A DNA stretch of 64,000 bases from Paenibacillus oryzisoli (GCF_001653565.1 NZ_LYPB01000073.1:170896-234895), one strand, 5' to 3'. Counted from the first letter of the stretch, positions 1 through 9,543 are shown. The notes: generated by a model not told the origin, from the letters alone. Program-made: numbers and translations.

Positions 1-834
1 GGTCTCTACACGACTGCCAATCCCAATGGATATCGTGAATTTGGTATGACGTGCAATGTTCGCGCAGCATTGATCGGCGATATTCATCGGCATCTCCCGA
101 TTCACAACATTGAGGATGCAAATATAACGATTGAGCCCCTCGCGAAACACGACAGCCGCCCCATGAAAGGCTATCGTCTCTTCGACGATATTTTGCAAGG
201 AAAAGCGGACTAGCTCCAGCTCTTTCACAGGCACTTCGCCATATTTATCGGTAAATTGATCAATTTGAATCGTCATCACGGCAAAAGGCGGCTTCAACTC
301 ATTAATATCCAGAAAATCCGATAGACGCGCCAATTCGGAATCATTGGTTTGATGATTAACGAGGAGCGATAAGTACTCCTGACGGAGTGCCGGCATACTT
401 TCCTTAATCTTCTGCTGAAGCCCGATGAGCTGCTTGCGACTCAGGTTCTCTTGTTCCCAGACTTCCTTGGCCTTGACGACTGCCTTGACGATTTGGTCAA
501 TGGAGAAAGGCTTCTTCACATAGTCGAGTGCTCCATATTGGATCGCCTTCTGCGCATAATCAAAGTCCGTATAGGCACTTAAAATAATGACTTTACTCGT
601 CGGCAGAATCTCCATAATATTGCGGGTCATTTCCAAGCCATCCATTTTGGGCATACGAATATCCGTTAGAATCAGATCGGGCTTCGTTTCACGAATCACG
701 GCAAAGCCCTCCTCGCCATCTGTGGCGCTGCCCACGATTTCGATCCCATGTTCTTCCCACGGTATTTTTTTCGTAATCATATCCACAACACTTCGAATGT
801 CGTCCACCACACATAACTTAACTCGTTGATCCAT
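1..834 (-). CDS. YesN-type response regulator, partial (C-terminus beyond window)
   Basis: The reading frame runs from an ATG at 834 to the window edge without a stop, so only the first 278 residues are visible. They hold a CheY-like receiver domain: paired acidic residues near residue 11, the phospho-acceptor Asp in LTDIRMP at about residue 58, and the Lys of YVKKPF near 107. A helical linker of the kind seen in YesN-family regulators follows. The AraC-type DNA-binding domain expected at the C-terminus lies outside the window. The start overlaps the end of the upstream kinase gene by 17 nt, so the pair is probably translationally coupled. Family role: once phosphorylated by the kinase, it activates nearby sugar-uptake genes. 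The target genes are not visible here. Confidence 0.93.
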   Translation of the reverse strand, partial: MDQRVKLCVVDDIRSVVDMITKKIPWEEHGIEIVGSATDGEEGFAVIRETKPDLILTDIRMPKMDGLEMTRNIMEILPTSKVIILSAYTDFDYAQKAIQYGALDYVKKPFSIDQIVKAVVKAKEVWEQENLSRKQLIGLQQKIKESMPALRQEYLSLLVNHQTNDSELARLSDFLDINELKPPFAVMTIQIDQFTDKYGEVPVKELELVRFSLQNIVEETIAFHGAAVVFREGLNRYICILNVVNREMPMNIADQCCANIARHTKFTISIGIGSRVET

Positions 835-2641
835 GGAAATCCTCCTCTTTTTCATACCGTGGCAACCACAATTCGATGCGGGCTCCGTCCCATTCGTTCG
901 TCGTTATCTCCATCCGTTGCTCAGTCCCATAGTACAGTTGAAGTCGCGTGTAAATATTTCGCAGTGCGTAGCCATGCTTCGAGGTAGTAGGATGCAGTAG
1001 GCTTTGGCGCAGCAGTTCGGGAACGAGTCCGTGCCCATTATCCTCCACTGTAATATGCAGCCAATCCCCATCCGCTCGCGCTGTGAGCCCGATCTCACCA
1101 CCGGATTTCATGTCCTTGAAGCCATGCAGGATACTATTTTCAATGAGAGGCTGAATGATAATTTTAGGTACAAGGCAAGCTAGCAAATCAGGTTCAACAT
1201 TCATCTGAAAGACGAATAAATTCTCATAGGACCTTTGCTGAATCGCCAAATATTGACGAACATGATCGAGCTCATCTGCCAGTGGAATCACATCTCTGCC
1301 CCCGCTTAAGCTCAATTGGAACATATTCGATAATGCCAAAATCATTTCATTCACGTCGTCGTTCTCACCCAGAACCGATTTACAGTAGATCGTATTGAGT
1401 GTGTTATAGAAAAAATGCGGATCCATTTGCGCTGTCAATGCCTTAATTTCTGCCTTTCGTTTATCCCGTTCCCGATTGGTGACATCCGCAATAAGCTGTT
1501 TAATCTCGTCCAGCATCCGATTGAAACGGAATCCAACCTGTGAAACTTCATCCTTATACACACTTTCAAAACGTACTTCCAGATCATTCTCCTCTACTCG
1601 CTTCATCAGTTTCTGCAGTCGAAACAGAGGTTTAAGCAGCAAGAGCGTCAAATTATTCGTGATAAAAAGGGAAACGACGATAAAGCCGATCGTGACATAC
1701 GTCGTAGCTTGCTTAATGCCATTCAATTTGGCCAATAGTTTATCCTTCGCTTGAACGCCGACGATCATCCAGTCATCCTTCACGTCTAGTCGCGCATAGT
1801 TCACGAGATAGTCTTTGCGATCGGAATCCCTGTAGAAAAAGGAGCCCTTGCTATCGTCAGTTAATTGTTCCACGAAATCGGGACGCTGCATGAATGCTCT
1901 ATCTTGGGTACGATCCGCATAATTAATATCTTCACCTTGCGAATCAACGAAATAATAGTGCTTGTTGGGATCCGTTAAGTTCTCCATAAAAAGATCGCGA
2001 ATATCATCTTCTTTCACATTGATGACTACATACACATTCGTCGGCTCATTGCGTATGTATGAATCTTCGCTCACGCCTTCCGCAACAAGCGAGATGACTC
2101 TCTGATTCCCCGTAAAGAAAGGATCCACATGCCCCTTGCTCCAGAATCCCCGCTTCAATAGCTGAAATTGCTTAAACATATCGGATTGATAGAAGGAATT
2201 GGCGTTATTCCTTACACTGGAGGTCGGGTAGAAATCCCCGATGGGGGTTGCGATCAGAATGCTTTCGATCATGGAATCATTGAATTTCACTTGCGAAAAC
2301 ACGTATTGCAAAGAGGTTAATGACTTAAAGTAGCTGGAGCTATCCTTATTCTGGACATCCTTCATCAGCTGTTTGAAGGCATCACTGAACATTAATGCAC
2401 GGACGGCCGTGCCGATATTTTTCAATCGTTCATTGACGATTTGCGCGGATTGATTCACGGTATCTTGGCTCGATTGCATCGTATTGCGCTGAATTTCCTT
2501 GGATGCAATCAGGTAGGCAATGCTCCCGGTAGCTACTAGACCTGCGGTGATGAGTATGACAAAGGTAAACCAAATGCGTTGTTTGAGTGAAAAGGAATGG
2601 AACAGGCGCGGCATCCACGACCAGATTGCATGTTTATTCAT
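818..2641 (-). CDS. YesM-type sensor histidine kinase
   Basis: This 607-aa membrane kinase has a TM helix at about residues 23-46 and an extracellular sensing region to about 300. A second TM helix (about 313-336) and a HAMP linker follow. The His_kinase domain of the LytS/YesM class carries its phospho-acceptor His in DPHFFYNTLNTIY (about residue 409), and the ATPase domain has an N-box near 502 and DNGHG near 534-538. Architecture and length are normal for kinases that sense sugars or cell-envelope signals beside CUT1 importers. It is paired with the overlapping regulator downstream. A possible -10 (TATAAT) lies near 2705-2710 upstream. The ligand is unknown. Confidence 0.95.
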   Translation of the reverse strand: MNKHAIWSWMPRLFHSFSLKQRIWFTFVILITAGLVATGSIAYLIASKEIQRNTMQSSQDTVNQSAQIVNERLKNIGTAVRALMFSDAFKQLMKDVQNKDSSSYFKSLTSLQYVFSQVKFNDSMIESILIATPIGDFYPTSSVRNNANSFYQSDMFKQFQLLKRGFWSKGHVDPFFTGNQRVISLVAEGVSEDSYIRNEPTNVYVVINVKEDDIRDLFMENLTDPNKHYYFVDSQGEDINYADRTQDRAFMQRPDFVEQLTDDSKGSFFYRDSDRKDYLVNYARLDVKDDWMIVGVQAKDKLLAKLNGIKQATTYVTIGFIVVSLFITNNLTLLLLKPLFRLQKLMKRVEENDLEVRFESVYKDEVSQVGFRFNRMLDEIKQLIADVTNRERDKRKAEIKALTAQMDPHFFYNTLNTIYCKSVLGENDDVNEMILALSNMFQLSLSGGRDVIPLADELDHVRQYLAIQQRSYENLFVFQMNVEPDLLACLVPKIIIQPLIENSILHGFKDMKSGGEIGLTARADGDWLHITVEDNGHGLVPELLRQSLLHPTTSKHGYALRNIYTRLQLYYGTEQRMEITTNEWDGARIELWLPRYEKEEDFHGSTS

Positions 2642-2884
2642 AGGCGACTCGGCACCTTTCTTTCCTGGATGTGTGTGTTTTTGGGAAGATAGTCTTTCTC
2701 TACTCTATTATAATATAGGTCACTTTCCGAAGGCATGGGGGAAATTTAAGATCGAGGGCAGGTATTTCGTTATACGAATATATAATTCGAACATATGTTC
2801 TTTATTTTTTCGGGTAAATGTGGTAATAATAAGAGGTAGACTTTTTCCCTCTTTAACTACTTTAATCTAAGGAGCTGTTCATTG
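2642..2884. promoter_or_regulatory. Divergent promoter region with an SOS-box-like palindrome
   Basis: This spacer separates the leftward kinase gene from the rightward VOC gene. It contains a perfect 12-bp palindrome GAACATATGTTC at 2789-2800, preceded by C. This matches the Gram-positive LexA box GAAC-N4-GTTC, with the inner four bases fitting RNRY. A TATAAT hexamer sits immediately to its left (2781-2786). AAGGAG at 2869-2874 is the ribosome binding site of the VOC gene. LexA control is inferred from this one site only. Confidence 0.4.
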
Positions 2885-3316
2885 ATGTCTGTTCGTCTAA
2901 CTCCGTATTTAGTATTCCCTGGTACTGCTGGTGAAGCGATTGCCTTTTATGAGAAAGCGCTCGATGCTCAAGTCCTTTTTAAACAGTCCTATGGTGAAAT
3001 GCCGGCCAACCCTGATTACCCGCTTGTTGATGAACAAAAAGGGCTTATTTCCCATGCCATGGTGCAAGTCGGCGAAAGCCAGCTGATGTTCTCGGACTCC
3101 GACGAAGGCAAACCTATTCCCCAAGGAAATCAGGTAACGATTTGTATCACAACGAAGGATGCTAGTCTATCGAAGAAGTATTTCGAGGGGCTCAAAGAAG
3201 GCGGCACCGTCATTCTGGACCTGCACGAAGCATTTTTCAGCCCAGCCTACGGACAAGTAAGGGATAAATATGGCGTGACCTTCCATCTATTCACCGAAGG
3301 CGAATCGATGAATTAA
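2885..3316 (+). CDS. VOC superfamily (glyoxalase/PhnB-like) protein
   Basis: This 143-aa protein opens with RLTPYLVFPGTAGEAIAFYEKAL, typical of the PhnB-like branch of the vicinal oxygen chelate fold, and ends with the matching second half (SPAYGQVRDKYGVTFHLFTE). Length and fold suit a small cytosolic dimer of the DUF1338/PhnB-like type, for which no general reaction is known. I chose the ATG at 2885, 10 nt after AAGGAG; a TTG one codon earlier is possible. It is a single-gene transcription unit with a strong terminator directly after the stop. Confidence 0.85.
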   Translation: MSVRLTPYLVFPGTAGEAIAFYEKALDAQVLFKQSYGEMPANPDYPLVDEQKGLISHAMVQVGESQLMFSDSDEGKPIPQGNQVTICITTKDASLSKKYFEGLKEGGTVILDLHEAFFSPAYGQVRDKYGVTFHLFTEGESMN

Positions 3317-3324
3317 TACATAGT

Positions 3325-3360
3325 AAAGGCCCTGTCGCTTGAGGCGATAGGGCCTTTGTT
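3325..3360 (+). terminator. Rho-independent terminator of the VOC gene
   Basis: A 14-bp stem (3325-3338 with 3344-3357, one G-T pair) closes a 5-nt loop and is followed by a T-rich stretch, 9 nt after the stop codon. Confidence 0.85.
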
Positions 3361-3660
3361 AGAGATTCTGAGGGGGATTATTGCTCAGCCAACCGATTGA
3401 CCAGCCGCATAACTGCCTAACTGACTGCTCAACCGACCTTCCGATTGACCGACCGATTGACCGACGAAGCAATTAAATGGAAATTATCCATCTATTTGAC
3501 CTCATTCATTGGAAAATATACCAATTAAATGGAAAATCTACAGTTAATCCTCCCACTTTTCGCCAACTCGAAGTATATCCCCCAAATTAGCTACAGAAAA
3601 TCCATCTAAAACGATTTTACAGCTGATATCATTCAAATTAACATCAGAAAATCCATCTAA
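3361..3660. repeat. Non-coding repeat-rich spacer
   Basis: No convincing gene is present. The left part holds a tandem 12-mer CCGATTGACCGA (3441-3452 and 3453-3464) with degenerate copies before it. The right part holds TGGAAA/TCCATCT motifs: TGGAAATTATCCATCTATTT at about 3478, further TGGAAA copies near 3510 and 3530, and two identical 16-mers CAGAAAATCCATCTAA at 3594-3609 and 3645-3660. A closely similar block lies at about 9744-9765, so this looks like a dispersed intergenic repeat. Confidence 0.6.
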
Positions 3661-3661
3661 T

Positions 3662-4198
3662 TTACGTCTGCGCGGGCGCTAGATCTGCAGATGCTTCGCC
3701 CGCATACCAGAACAATGCGTATTCCGTCATAACGGAGGCATGGCCCATTTGGCGCAGCATCGCCGTTACATTTCCGCGGTGATACGTAGCATGATTAACG
3801 ACCTGTAACACCATTTCCGCCATACTGGTATCTCGGATTCCTGCATAGGGATTGTCGAGATTAATTACCTTTTCCAAATCCGGCTGTTCCCGCAGAAATG
3901 CCTTAAACTGCTGCGACAACTCGGTATACATGGCCTCTAGCTCCTCCAAACTTTTGCTCTCCGTTGCTTCAGTAATGTCCCTAAAGATCGCCATAGCCGC
4001 GTTCATACTCATGCCTCCAAGAATCTCATACCACGTGCGATCAACAAGGTAAATATGCGCAATCACTTTGGCAACCGTCGGAAACACACTCGTAACCTCT
4101 TGCCTGAACACCTCTGTCGGAAGCTCCTTTAACCTATTAATCAGTGTTTGATTCGCCCATGCGTGATAATCATACATTCCTAAAGCCGTGTGTGTCAT
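3662..4198 (-). CDS. DinB family protein
   Basis: This 178-aa four-helix-bundle protein belongs to the DinB/YfiT-like family. It has the early His in YDYHAWANQ, a middle His in IAHIYLVDRTWYE, and the C-terminal NHATYHRGNV pair, together the usual metal-binding set. Members include thiol-dependent transferases and DNA-damage-inducible proteins of unclear function, so the reaction here is unknown. The start is the ATG at 4198, 9 nt after AAGGAG; upstream in-frame TTG and ATG codons overlap that site and are less likely. It stands alone, facing away from the importer operon. Confidence 0.88.
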   Translation of the reverse strand: MTHTALGMYDYHAWANQTLINRLKELPTEVFRQEVTSVFPTVAKVIAHIYLVDRTWYEILGGMSMNAAMAIFRDITEATESKSLEELEAMYTELSQQFKAFLREQPDLEKVINLDNPYAGIRDTSMAEMVLQVVNHATYHRGNVTAMLRQMGHASVMTEYALFWYAGEASADLAPAQT

Positions 4199-4255
4199 TC
4201 CCATACACTCCTTCAATTCAATTAGTTATTTTCAGTTATGCCCTTATTATAAAAG

Positions 4256-4288
4256 AAGTACCCTGACAACATATTGTCAGGGTACTTT
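4256..4288 (-). terminator. Terminator of the two-binding-protein importer operon
   Basis: Inverted repeat AGTACCCTGACAA / TTGTCAGGGTACT lies just after the stop of the binding-protein gene and is followed by TTCTTTT on the minus strand. Confidence 0.8.
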
Positions 4289-4297
4289 ACGTTTTTT

Positions 4298-5893
4298 TTA
4301 TTTTCCTAGTTTGTTCATGTAGTCCACATATTCTTTCTCTGCATCCGCTGTAGCTGGATACCATTCCTTCTCCAAGAAGTCCTTAAACTGTTGAAGCGTC
4401 AGGGTACCCATCAAGTACTTCAATTCTTGATCGTCTTTTTTCTTCACAAGATCAGGAAGTGCTGTATTCAAGTTCAAAATTTTAGGTGAGCGAACGGCAG
4501 GCACGTTGACTACCGTCACTTGCTTCATCGCTGCATCCAATTGTGATTTGTACGTATTCAATCTATCGATCGTGTCTGCTCCCTCGATAATAGCGGGGTT
4601 GCCATCAATCGCGTTCGCAAGCGTCATATATGTGCTCGTTGTTGCAGCAAGTTTGGTTGCTTGATCGGCTGTACGGGAAATATTTTTCGTCGCAGGGTCA
4701 TAGCTATCGAAGGTTAGCCCTTTCATACCTAACTGGAACAAGGTGTTCGCTTCCGTTGTATTCCCCCAATCTAGGAATTTTAATACACCGTCCACATTTT
4801 TGGATGATTTCGGAATCATCCAGCCGCCCCATGTAGCTGGTAATACAAGATCAGTAGCCACACCTTTGCTGTCTTTTAACACAGGTTGATAGGAATACTT
4901 CTTGTCAGATTCCTTATCCTTGGACAAGTTGGCCATCACCGCATATTGGTGGGAATAAATAATCCCGACGCGATTCTGATTCATTTTCTCTTGATCCACA
5001 TAAATCTTGTTAATCAGGTACTCCGGATCGATAAGCTTCTGATCATTTAACCCTTTCAAATACGTTAAGAAAGGAATATAGCCCGACATTTTCTCTCTGA
5101 TTTTATACGCACCATCGGTATCCTTGACCCCATTGATAATCGGAAGGTTAAAAGCAGAAGCTAGGAAGAATGTTGAATTCCACACTGTATTGCTGCCAAG
5201 GCTAGGATTGGACAAACTTAGACAGTAGGTATCGGCCTTACCGTTGCCATCTGGATCATTATTCGTAAAAGCTTTACACACATTCGTAAACTCATCCAAT
5301 GTTGTTGGCGCTTTCAAATTCAGCTTGTTGAGCCACTGCTGGTTGACCATATATCCCCAATGATTCACAACGTTCGTTCTCGGGATAAGGTAAGTTTTGC
5401 CGTCGTTAATGGATTTAACGGCATCCCACATTTCTTTCGTAATATTTTTCGTCAGATTCGGATATTTGGCAATCTTGTCATCAAGCGGCGTCAGTAGACC
5501 GTCTTTGGACCATTTCTCCAGATTCGCGTCAGCTCCGCCCCAGTTGTAGACGAGATCTGGCAAATCGCCGGAGGCCATCAGCACCTGAAGTTTCTCGACA
5601 TAGTTGTTAATGGGAGGCGCTTCGACAGACAGCTTCACATTCGCCAACTTCTCAGCTTCCGTAATGACGGGATTGTTATCAATGACGACGTTCGCATTGA
5701 CCCGGTTAAACATTTTGATGCTGACAGGCGTTGCTTTGGCTGGTGCGGCTGACGCTGCACTGGTGCTCGGTGCTGCCGATACGGCAGTTGTGCTAGCTGC
5801 TTTATCTGTGTTCGTACTACAAGCCATGACGATGGATGACATTAACCCGATGCAAATTAGACTGCTTGCAATGCTTTTGACTGACCCTTTCAA
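4298..5893 (-). CDS. Extracellular sugar-binding lipoprotein (second of two in operon)
   Basis: A CUT1-type solute-binding protein of about 531 aa. It has a hydrophobic lipoprotein signal ending in SIVMAC (Cys about 25), an Ala/Ser/Thr-rich linker, and the LplA-like pattern WYNWGGAD / NDPDGNGKADTY. It would sit on the outer face of the membrane and deliver oligosaccharide to the two permeases encoded just upstream. The likely start is the TTG at 5893, 9 nt after AAAGGAG; a TTG three codons upstream overlaps that site. It is the last gene of the operon, 73 nt after the permease gene. A second, different binding protein begins the same operon. Confidence 0.9.
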   Translation of the reverse strand: MKGSVKSIASSLICIGLMSSIVMACSTNTDKAASTTAVSAAPSTSAASAAPAKATPVSIKMFNRVNANVVIDNNPVITEAEKLANVKLSVEAPPINNYVEKLQVLMASGDLPDLVYNWGGADANLEKWSKDGLLTPLDDKIAKYPNLTKNITKEMWDAVKSINDGKTYLIPRTNVVNHWGYMVNQQWLNKLNLKAPTTLDEFTNVCKAFTNNDPDGNGKADTYCLSLSNPSLGSNTVWNSTFFLASAFNLPIINGVKDTDGAYKIREKMSGYIPFLTYLKGLNDQKLIDPEYLINKIYVDQEKMNQNRVGIIYSHQYAVMANLSKDKESDKKYSYQPVLKDSKGVATDLVLPATWGGWMIPKSSKNVDGVLKFLDWGNTTEANTLFQLGMKGLTFDSYDPATKNISRTADQATKLAATTSTYMTLANAIDGNPAIIEGADTIDRLNTYKSQLDAAMKQVTVVNVPAVRSPKILNLNTALPDLVKKKDDQELKYLMGTLTLQQFKDFLEKEWYPATADAEKEYVDYMNKLGK

Positions 5894-5975
5894 TACCAAC
5901 AACTCCTTTATAATCGCTATTATTAAACTGCGGAAGGCAGATTTAATCGAGGTATGGCACTACAAGCACTATGGA

Positions 5976-6848
5976 TTAACCTTTAATGGAGCCGACCAGT
6001 ACACCCTTCATGAAATACTTTTGCATAAAAGGGTACACAAGCAGAATTGGCAGTGTTGCAAAGATGATGATCGCCATTTTGATCGTAAACACCGTAATCC
6101 CACTGTTGTTCATATCCATGGCATCTTTGGCAACGCCTCCGTCATCGACAACCATCTCTCGCAATATCAACATCAATGGCCACAGGCCTCGCTTGGAGGT
6201 GTAAATAATCGCGGAAAAGAAGGTATTCCACTGGGTCACAGCATGGAAAATAACGAAGGTTGCGATAGCCGGCTTAGAAAGTGGCACGATAATTTTATAT
6301 AAAACCTTGATTTCATTCGCCCCATCGATAAAAGCCGATTCTTCCAAGCTCGCCGGTATCGCGCTAACAAAGTTCTTCATTAGGATCAAATTGTAGGCAC
6401 CTAAGACGCCAGGCAGGATCATTGCCCATAAAGTGTTGTATAAATGCAACGATTTAATTAAGTAAAAGTTAGGAATCAAGCCGCCATTGAAGAACATCGT
6501 GAAGGTGATCAGAACCATGATCGTATTTCTGCCCTTCAAATCTGTTTTTGAAAGCGGGTAAGCCGATATGAGAAGTAGGGATATGTTCAGTACTACCCCG
6601 ACAATCGTGATAATCAGCGTATTCTTATACCCAGTCCACATGAGGGGCATCTGCAGAATCTGTTTATATGCCGCTAACTCTATGTGATACGGGATGAGCT
6701 TCAAGGGATTTGCCAAATACTCCGAGTAAGGTGTAATTGAGAACGCAGCCACATAGAAGAATGGAAATAAGCAAGCGATTGCAAACAGCGTCACAATACC
6801 ATAATTCACACCATCAAAAACTTTATCACCAAACGATCGAATCCCCAC
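5976..6848 (-). CDS. Sugar ABC transporter permease, LplC/YtcP-type
   Basis: This 290-aa integral membrane protein has six predicted TM segments and the EAA-type loop ESAFIDGANEIKVLYKIIVP, which contacts the ATPase. It ends with FMKGVLVGSIKG, a hallmark of this permease branch. The GTG start at 6848 has GAGGAGG upstream. It pairs with the permease encoded 15 nt upstream. No ATPase gene is present; Bacillus-type CUT1 importers usually share an MsmX-like ATPase encoded elsewhere. Confidence 0.93.
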   Translation of the reverse strand: MGIRSFGDKVFDGVNYGIVTLFAIACLFPFFYVAAFSITPYSEYLANPLKLIPYHIELAAYKQILQMPLMWTGYKNTLIITIVGVVLNISLLLISAYPLSKTDLKGRNTIMVLITFTMFFNGGLIPNFYLIKSLHLYNTLWAMILPGVLGAYNLILMKNFVSAIPASLEESAFIDGANEIKVLYKIIVPLSKPAIATFVIFHAVTQWNTFFSAIIYTSKRGLWPLMLILREMVVDDGGVAKDAMDMNNSGITVFTIKMAIIIFATLPILLVYPFMQKYFMKGVLVGSIKG

Positions 6849-6863
6849 AACTGTAACCTCCTC

Positions 6864-7796
6864 TTACCAAATCCCATCTTCTTTCATCCACTTGGCGATC
6901 CCATTGCTCGCTAGCAGGAATATTAACCCGATCACAGAGGTGAACAGCCCAACGGTTGTTCCGAAAGAGAATCTTCCGCCAATTAAACCGACGCGGTACA
7001 CATAGGTCTCAAACACTTCGGAAACACTGAGGTTCAACGGATTTTGCAGGACGAATATCTGTTCAAAACCATTGCCCATAATATGACCCAACCTTAGGAT
7101 CAGCAGGATAATAATCGTCGATTTGATCCCTGGCAGCGTGACGTATAGAATCCTTTGGAAACGATTCGCCCCATCTATACTGGCAGCCTCATATAGTTCC
7201 GTATTGATCCCAACCATTGCGGCTAGGTACAAAATGCTTTCCCATCCCGATTCTTTCCACATGCTGCTTAGAATCACCAAAGGTCGGAAGTAATTCGTAT
7301 CCGCTAGGAAGAACACAGGCTCGAAACCAAATTGCTTCAAGAAAATATTCACGACGCCCCATGATGGAGACAGAAAGTTGACCAGAATGCCCCCAATGAC
7401 AACCCAAGAAATAAAATGCGGCAGATAGATGATCGTCTGCGTAATGCGTTGATAGGTACGGTTACGCATCTCATTGAGCAGCAATGCCAGTAGAATCGGG
7501 AACGGAAATCCAAATACAAGCCGTAGAAAACTTAAGTACAAGGAGTTCCAGAACACCGTGTAGAAATCACTCAGCCCGAACATGTATCGGAAATTCTCGA
7601 AGCCAATCCATGGACTTCCGACAATCCCTTTGGAGAAATTGAAATCCTTAAATGCAATGATAATGCCGTACATCGGCACATAATTGAAAATGAGAAAGTA
7701 GACAACAGCTGGAATCAAAAGGATGTACAAATATTTTTTCTTATTGATGTAGCGCAGTGCAAGCTGCGTTTTACGCCTAGCCGTCTCAGATGCCAT
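6864..7796 (-). CDS. Sugar ABC transporter permease, LplB/YteP-type
   Basis: This 310-aa permease begins with a basic segment and a first TM helix (KKYLYILLIPAVVYFLIFNYVPMYGI), typical of the first permease of LplABC-like systems. It carries the EAA loop YEAASIDGANRFQRILYVTLP. It would form a heterodimer with the next gene product. A weak AGGTGG ribosome site precedes the ATG. It lies 40 nt after the first binding-protein gene. Confidence 0.93.
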   Translation of the reverse strand: MASETARRKTQLALRYINKKKYLYILLIPAVVYFLIFNYVPMYGIIIAFKDFNFSKGIVGSPWIGFENFRYMFGLSDFYTVFWNSLYLSFLRLVFGFPFPILLALLLNEMRNRTYQRITQTIIYLPHFISWVVIGGILVNFLSPSWGVVNIFLKQFGFEPVFFLADTNYFRPLVILSSMWKESGWESILYLAAMVGINTELYEAASIDGANRFQRILYVTLPGIKSTIIILLILRLGHIMGNGFEQIFVLQNPLNLSVSEVFETYVYRVGLIGGRFSFGTTVGLFTSVIGLIFLLASNGIAKWMKEDGIW

Positions 7797-7836
7797 ACCG
7801 ATTCGTCACCACCTAACTGAGTGTCCCGTACGTCCC

Positions 7837-9543
7837 TCATTTGTTCTGAAGCGCACGTTGTTGCTTGAAAATATCATAAATATCTCTGCTCAAAATAATC
7901 CTATCCTTGTCCTTCTCATAAAAGGCTTTATACCAAGCGTCCACTTGCGCGCCTCCCGCCTTCTCCCAAACCGCAATGGCGTCCTGCTTGGCTTGCTCTG
8001 GCGAATAATTCGGTGTCAGAATGCTCTTCATCCAAATGTCGCCCTCGCCTACATCCACTTGCTTCATCGTGTCTGTGAGAATCTGCTGAAGATCTTTGGT
8101 CAGCTGCGGCATTTGTTCAGAATGCGTAGGTCCTGCCATCTGCAAATCAAAATCAACGAAGGAAGCGTTCGCTTCGAACATCTTCTTAACTTCCTGCTGC
8201 AAGGGGTCTTTCGTATCCATTTTCTCCACACCGAAATAGCATTTCCCTGCAAGCGTTGGTGAGGATAACATCGCGAAATCGCCTGATGCATAGTTGAATT
8301 CCTTCTGCCATTTACTCAAGTCCGTCACCTGTGGGCATTGACCTGGCAGTGTCTTACTGTGAACACCCTCGAACCCATAGTACATCGTTTTCATAAACGT
8401 CTCTGAAGCTGCGAAATCCACGTATTTCATGACCGATTCAGGATCCTTCGCTTCAGCATTTACGAGACCTGTCATTTGGACCGGGTTAACGAGAATCGGA
8501 TTAAAGCGTCCCACTGGGGTTGCCGGGTAAGGCATGATAGCCAGTTCCGCCTCTGGCACACTCTTTTTGAGACCTAGATAGAAGTCATTGTAGAAGGTGA
8601 TTGGAACATTAAACTGGTCCATATAGATGCCGATTTTCCCATTCAAGAAATCTCGCTTCGCCTTAGCTCCGTACTTATCGATATAAAACTCCTTATCAAC
8701 CAATCCCTCATTGTACAGTCTTTTCTTGAATGCTGTTACGGCTTGTATATGGTCCCATCCATGAATAAGCTCATTACCCTGAACGACGAAATTCGGATAA
8801 GTAACACCGAACATTTCGTTCAGTATAGCGACTGAGTTATAGGCTAGTGCGAGACCGTAAGTGTCATTCATCCCGTTTCCATCGGGATCCTGCTCGGTAA
8901 AAGCTTTGGCAACCTGGTACATCTCCTCGGTCGTTTGTGGAATGTTCAGATGCAGTTTATCGAGCCAGTCCTTGCGAATAAACACACCGCGTTGCGGAAT
9001 GGTTTCGTTAATGCGGCCGAATTGGTACAACTTGCCGTCCGTGCCCGTCCCTGCTTTGCGCAATGCTGGGAATTTCGCCAACAGTGCCTTGTACGTCGTA
9101 CTGTACCTCTCAATCATATCGTCGAGGGGGCGAAGCTGTCCTTGATCGATCAGGGGATTCTTAATTTGCGGCGCATACTCCAGAATAAGATCAGGCGCAC
9201 CTCCACCTGCAAATAGCGTGTTGAGCTTCTGCTCGGACTGTGTCCGTGGCACAGATACGAAGGTAACATCCACAGGACCCGCTTGATTGATCCATTTCGT
9301 CATCACATTGTTTTCAATCGTTCCTTGACCAGAAGGAATGTTGCCACGATCATAGATGGTGACCGAAATATTACCCCGTTTCGCAGACTTCTGCGTGGCG
9401 GTTTCTTGAGCGTTCTCAGAATGGGTAGAGCAGCCAGATATAATGGATATGATCACCACAGTGGTCATCAGTCTTGGAAGGCAAGCTCGTTGGATTATCT
9501 TACGCAGCGTACTTCCCCCTCTCGTTGTCATTGTGTTTATCAT
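7837..9543 (-). CDS. Extracellular sugar-binding lipoprotein (first of two in operon)
   Basis: A 568-aa CUT1 binding protein (LplA-like). Its lipobox-like IISGC gives Cys about 38, and the family motifs YDRGNIPSGQGT near 70-80 and EQDPDGNGMNDTYG follow. It resembles the lipoprotein at 31619-33253 (shared GNIP..GT opening and C-terminal pattern) more than its operon partner at 4298. The ATG at 9543 has no ribosome binding site and overlaps a promoter-like TATGAT. A strong AGAGGGGG lies inside the frame, 7 nt before CTG at 9507, which may be the true start and would still leave a full signal peptide. First gene of the importer operon, under the YesM/YesN pair upstream. Confidence 0.9.
   Translation of the reverse strand: MINTMTTRGGSTLRKIIQRACLPRLMTTVVIISIISGCSTHSENAQETATQKSAKRGNISVTIYDRGNIPSGQGTIENNVMTKWINQAGPVDVTFVSVPRTQSEQKLNTLFAGGGAPDLILEYAPQIKNPLIDQGQLRPLDDMIERYSTTYKALLAKFPALRKAGTGTDGKLYQFGRINETIPQRGVFIRKDWLDKLHLNIPQTTEEMYQVAKAFTEQDPDGNGMNDTYGLALAYNSVAILNEMFGVTYPNFVVQGNELIHGWDHIQAVTAFKKRLYNEGLVDKEFYIDKYGAKAKRDFLNGKIGIYMDQFNVPITFYNDFYLGLKKSVPEAELAIMPYPATPVGRFNPILVNPVQMTGLVNAEAKDPESVMKYVDFAASETFMKTMYYGFEGVHSKTLPGQCPQVTDLSKWQKEFNYASGDFAMLSSPTLAGKCYFGVEKMDTKDPLQQEVKKMFEANASFVDFDLQMAGPTHSEQMPQLTKDLQQILTDTMKQVDVGEGDIWMKSILTPNYSPEQAKQDAIAVWEKAGGAQVDAWYKAFYEKDKDRIILSRDIYDIFKQQRALQNK

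Noticed and set aside
3421..3470. CRISPR-like repeats
   Set aside because: The 12-mer is tandem without spacers and no cas genes are near.
5604..6302. 232-aa plus-strand frame across two genes
   Set aside because: Crosses a lipoprotein gene start and a permease gene on the other strand; low-complexity shadow.
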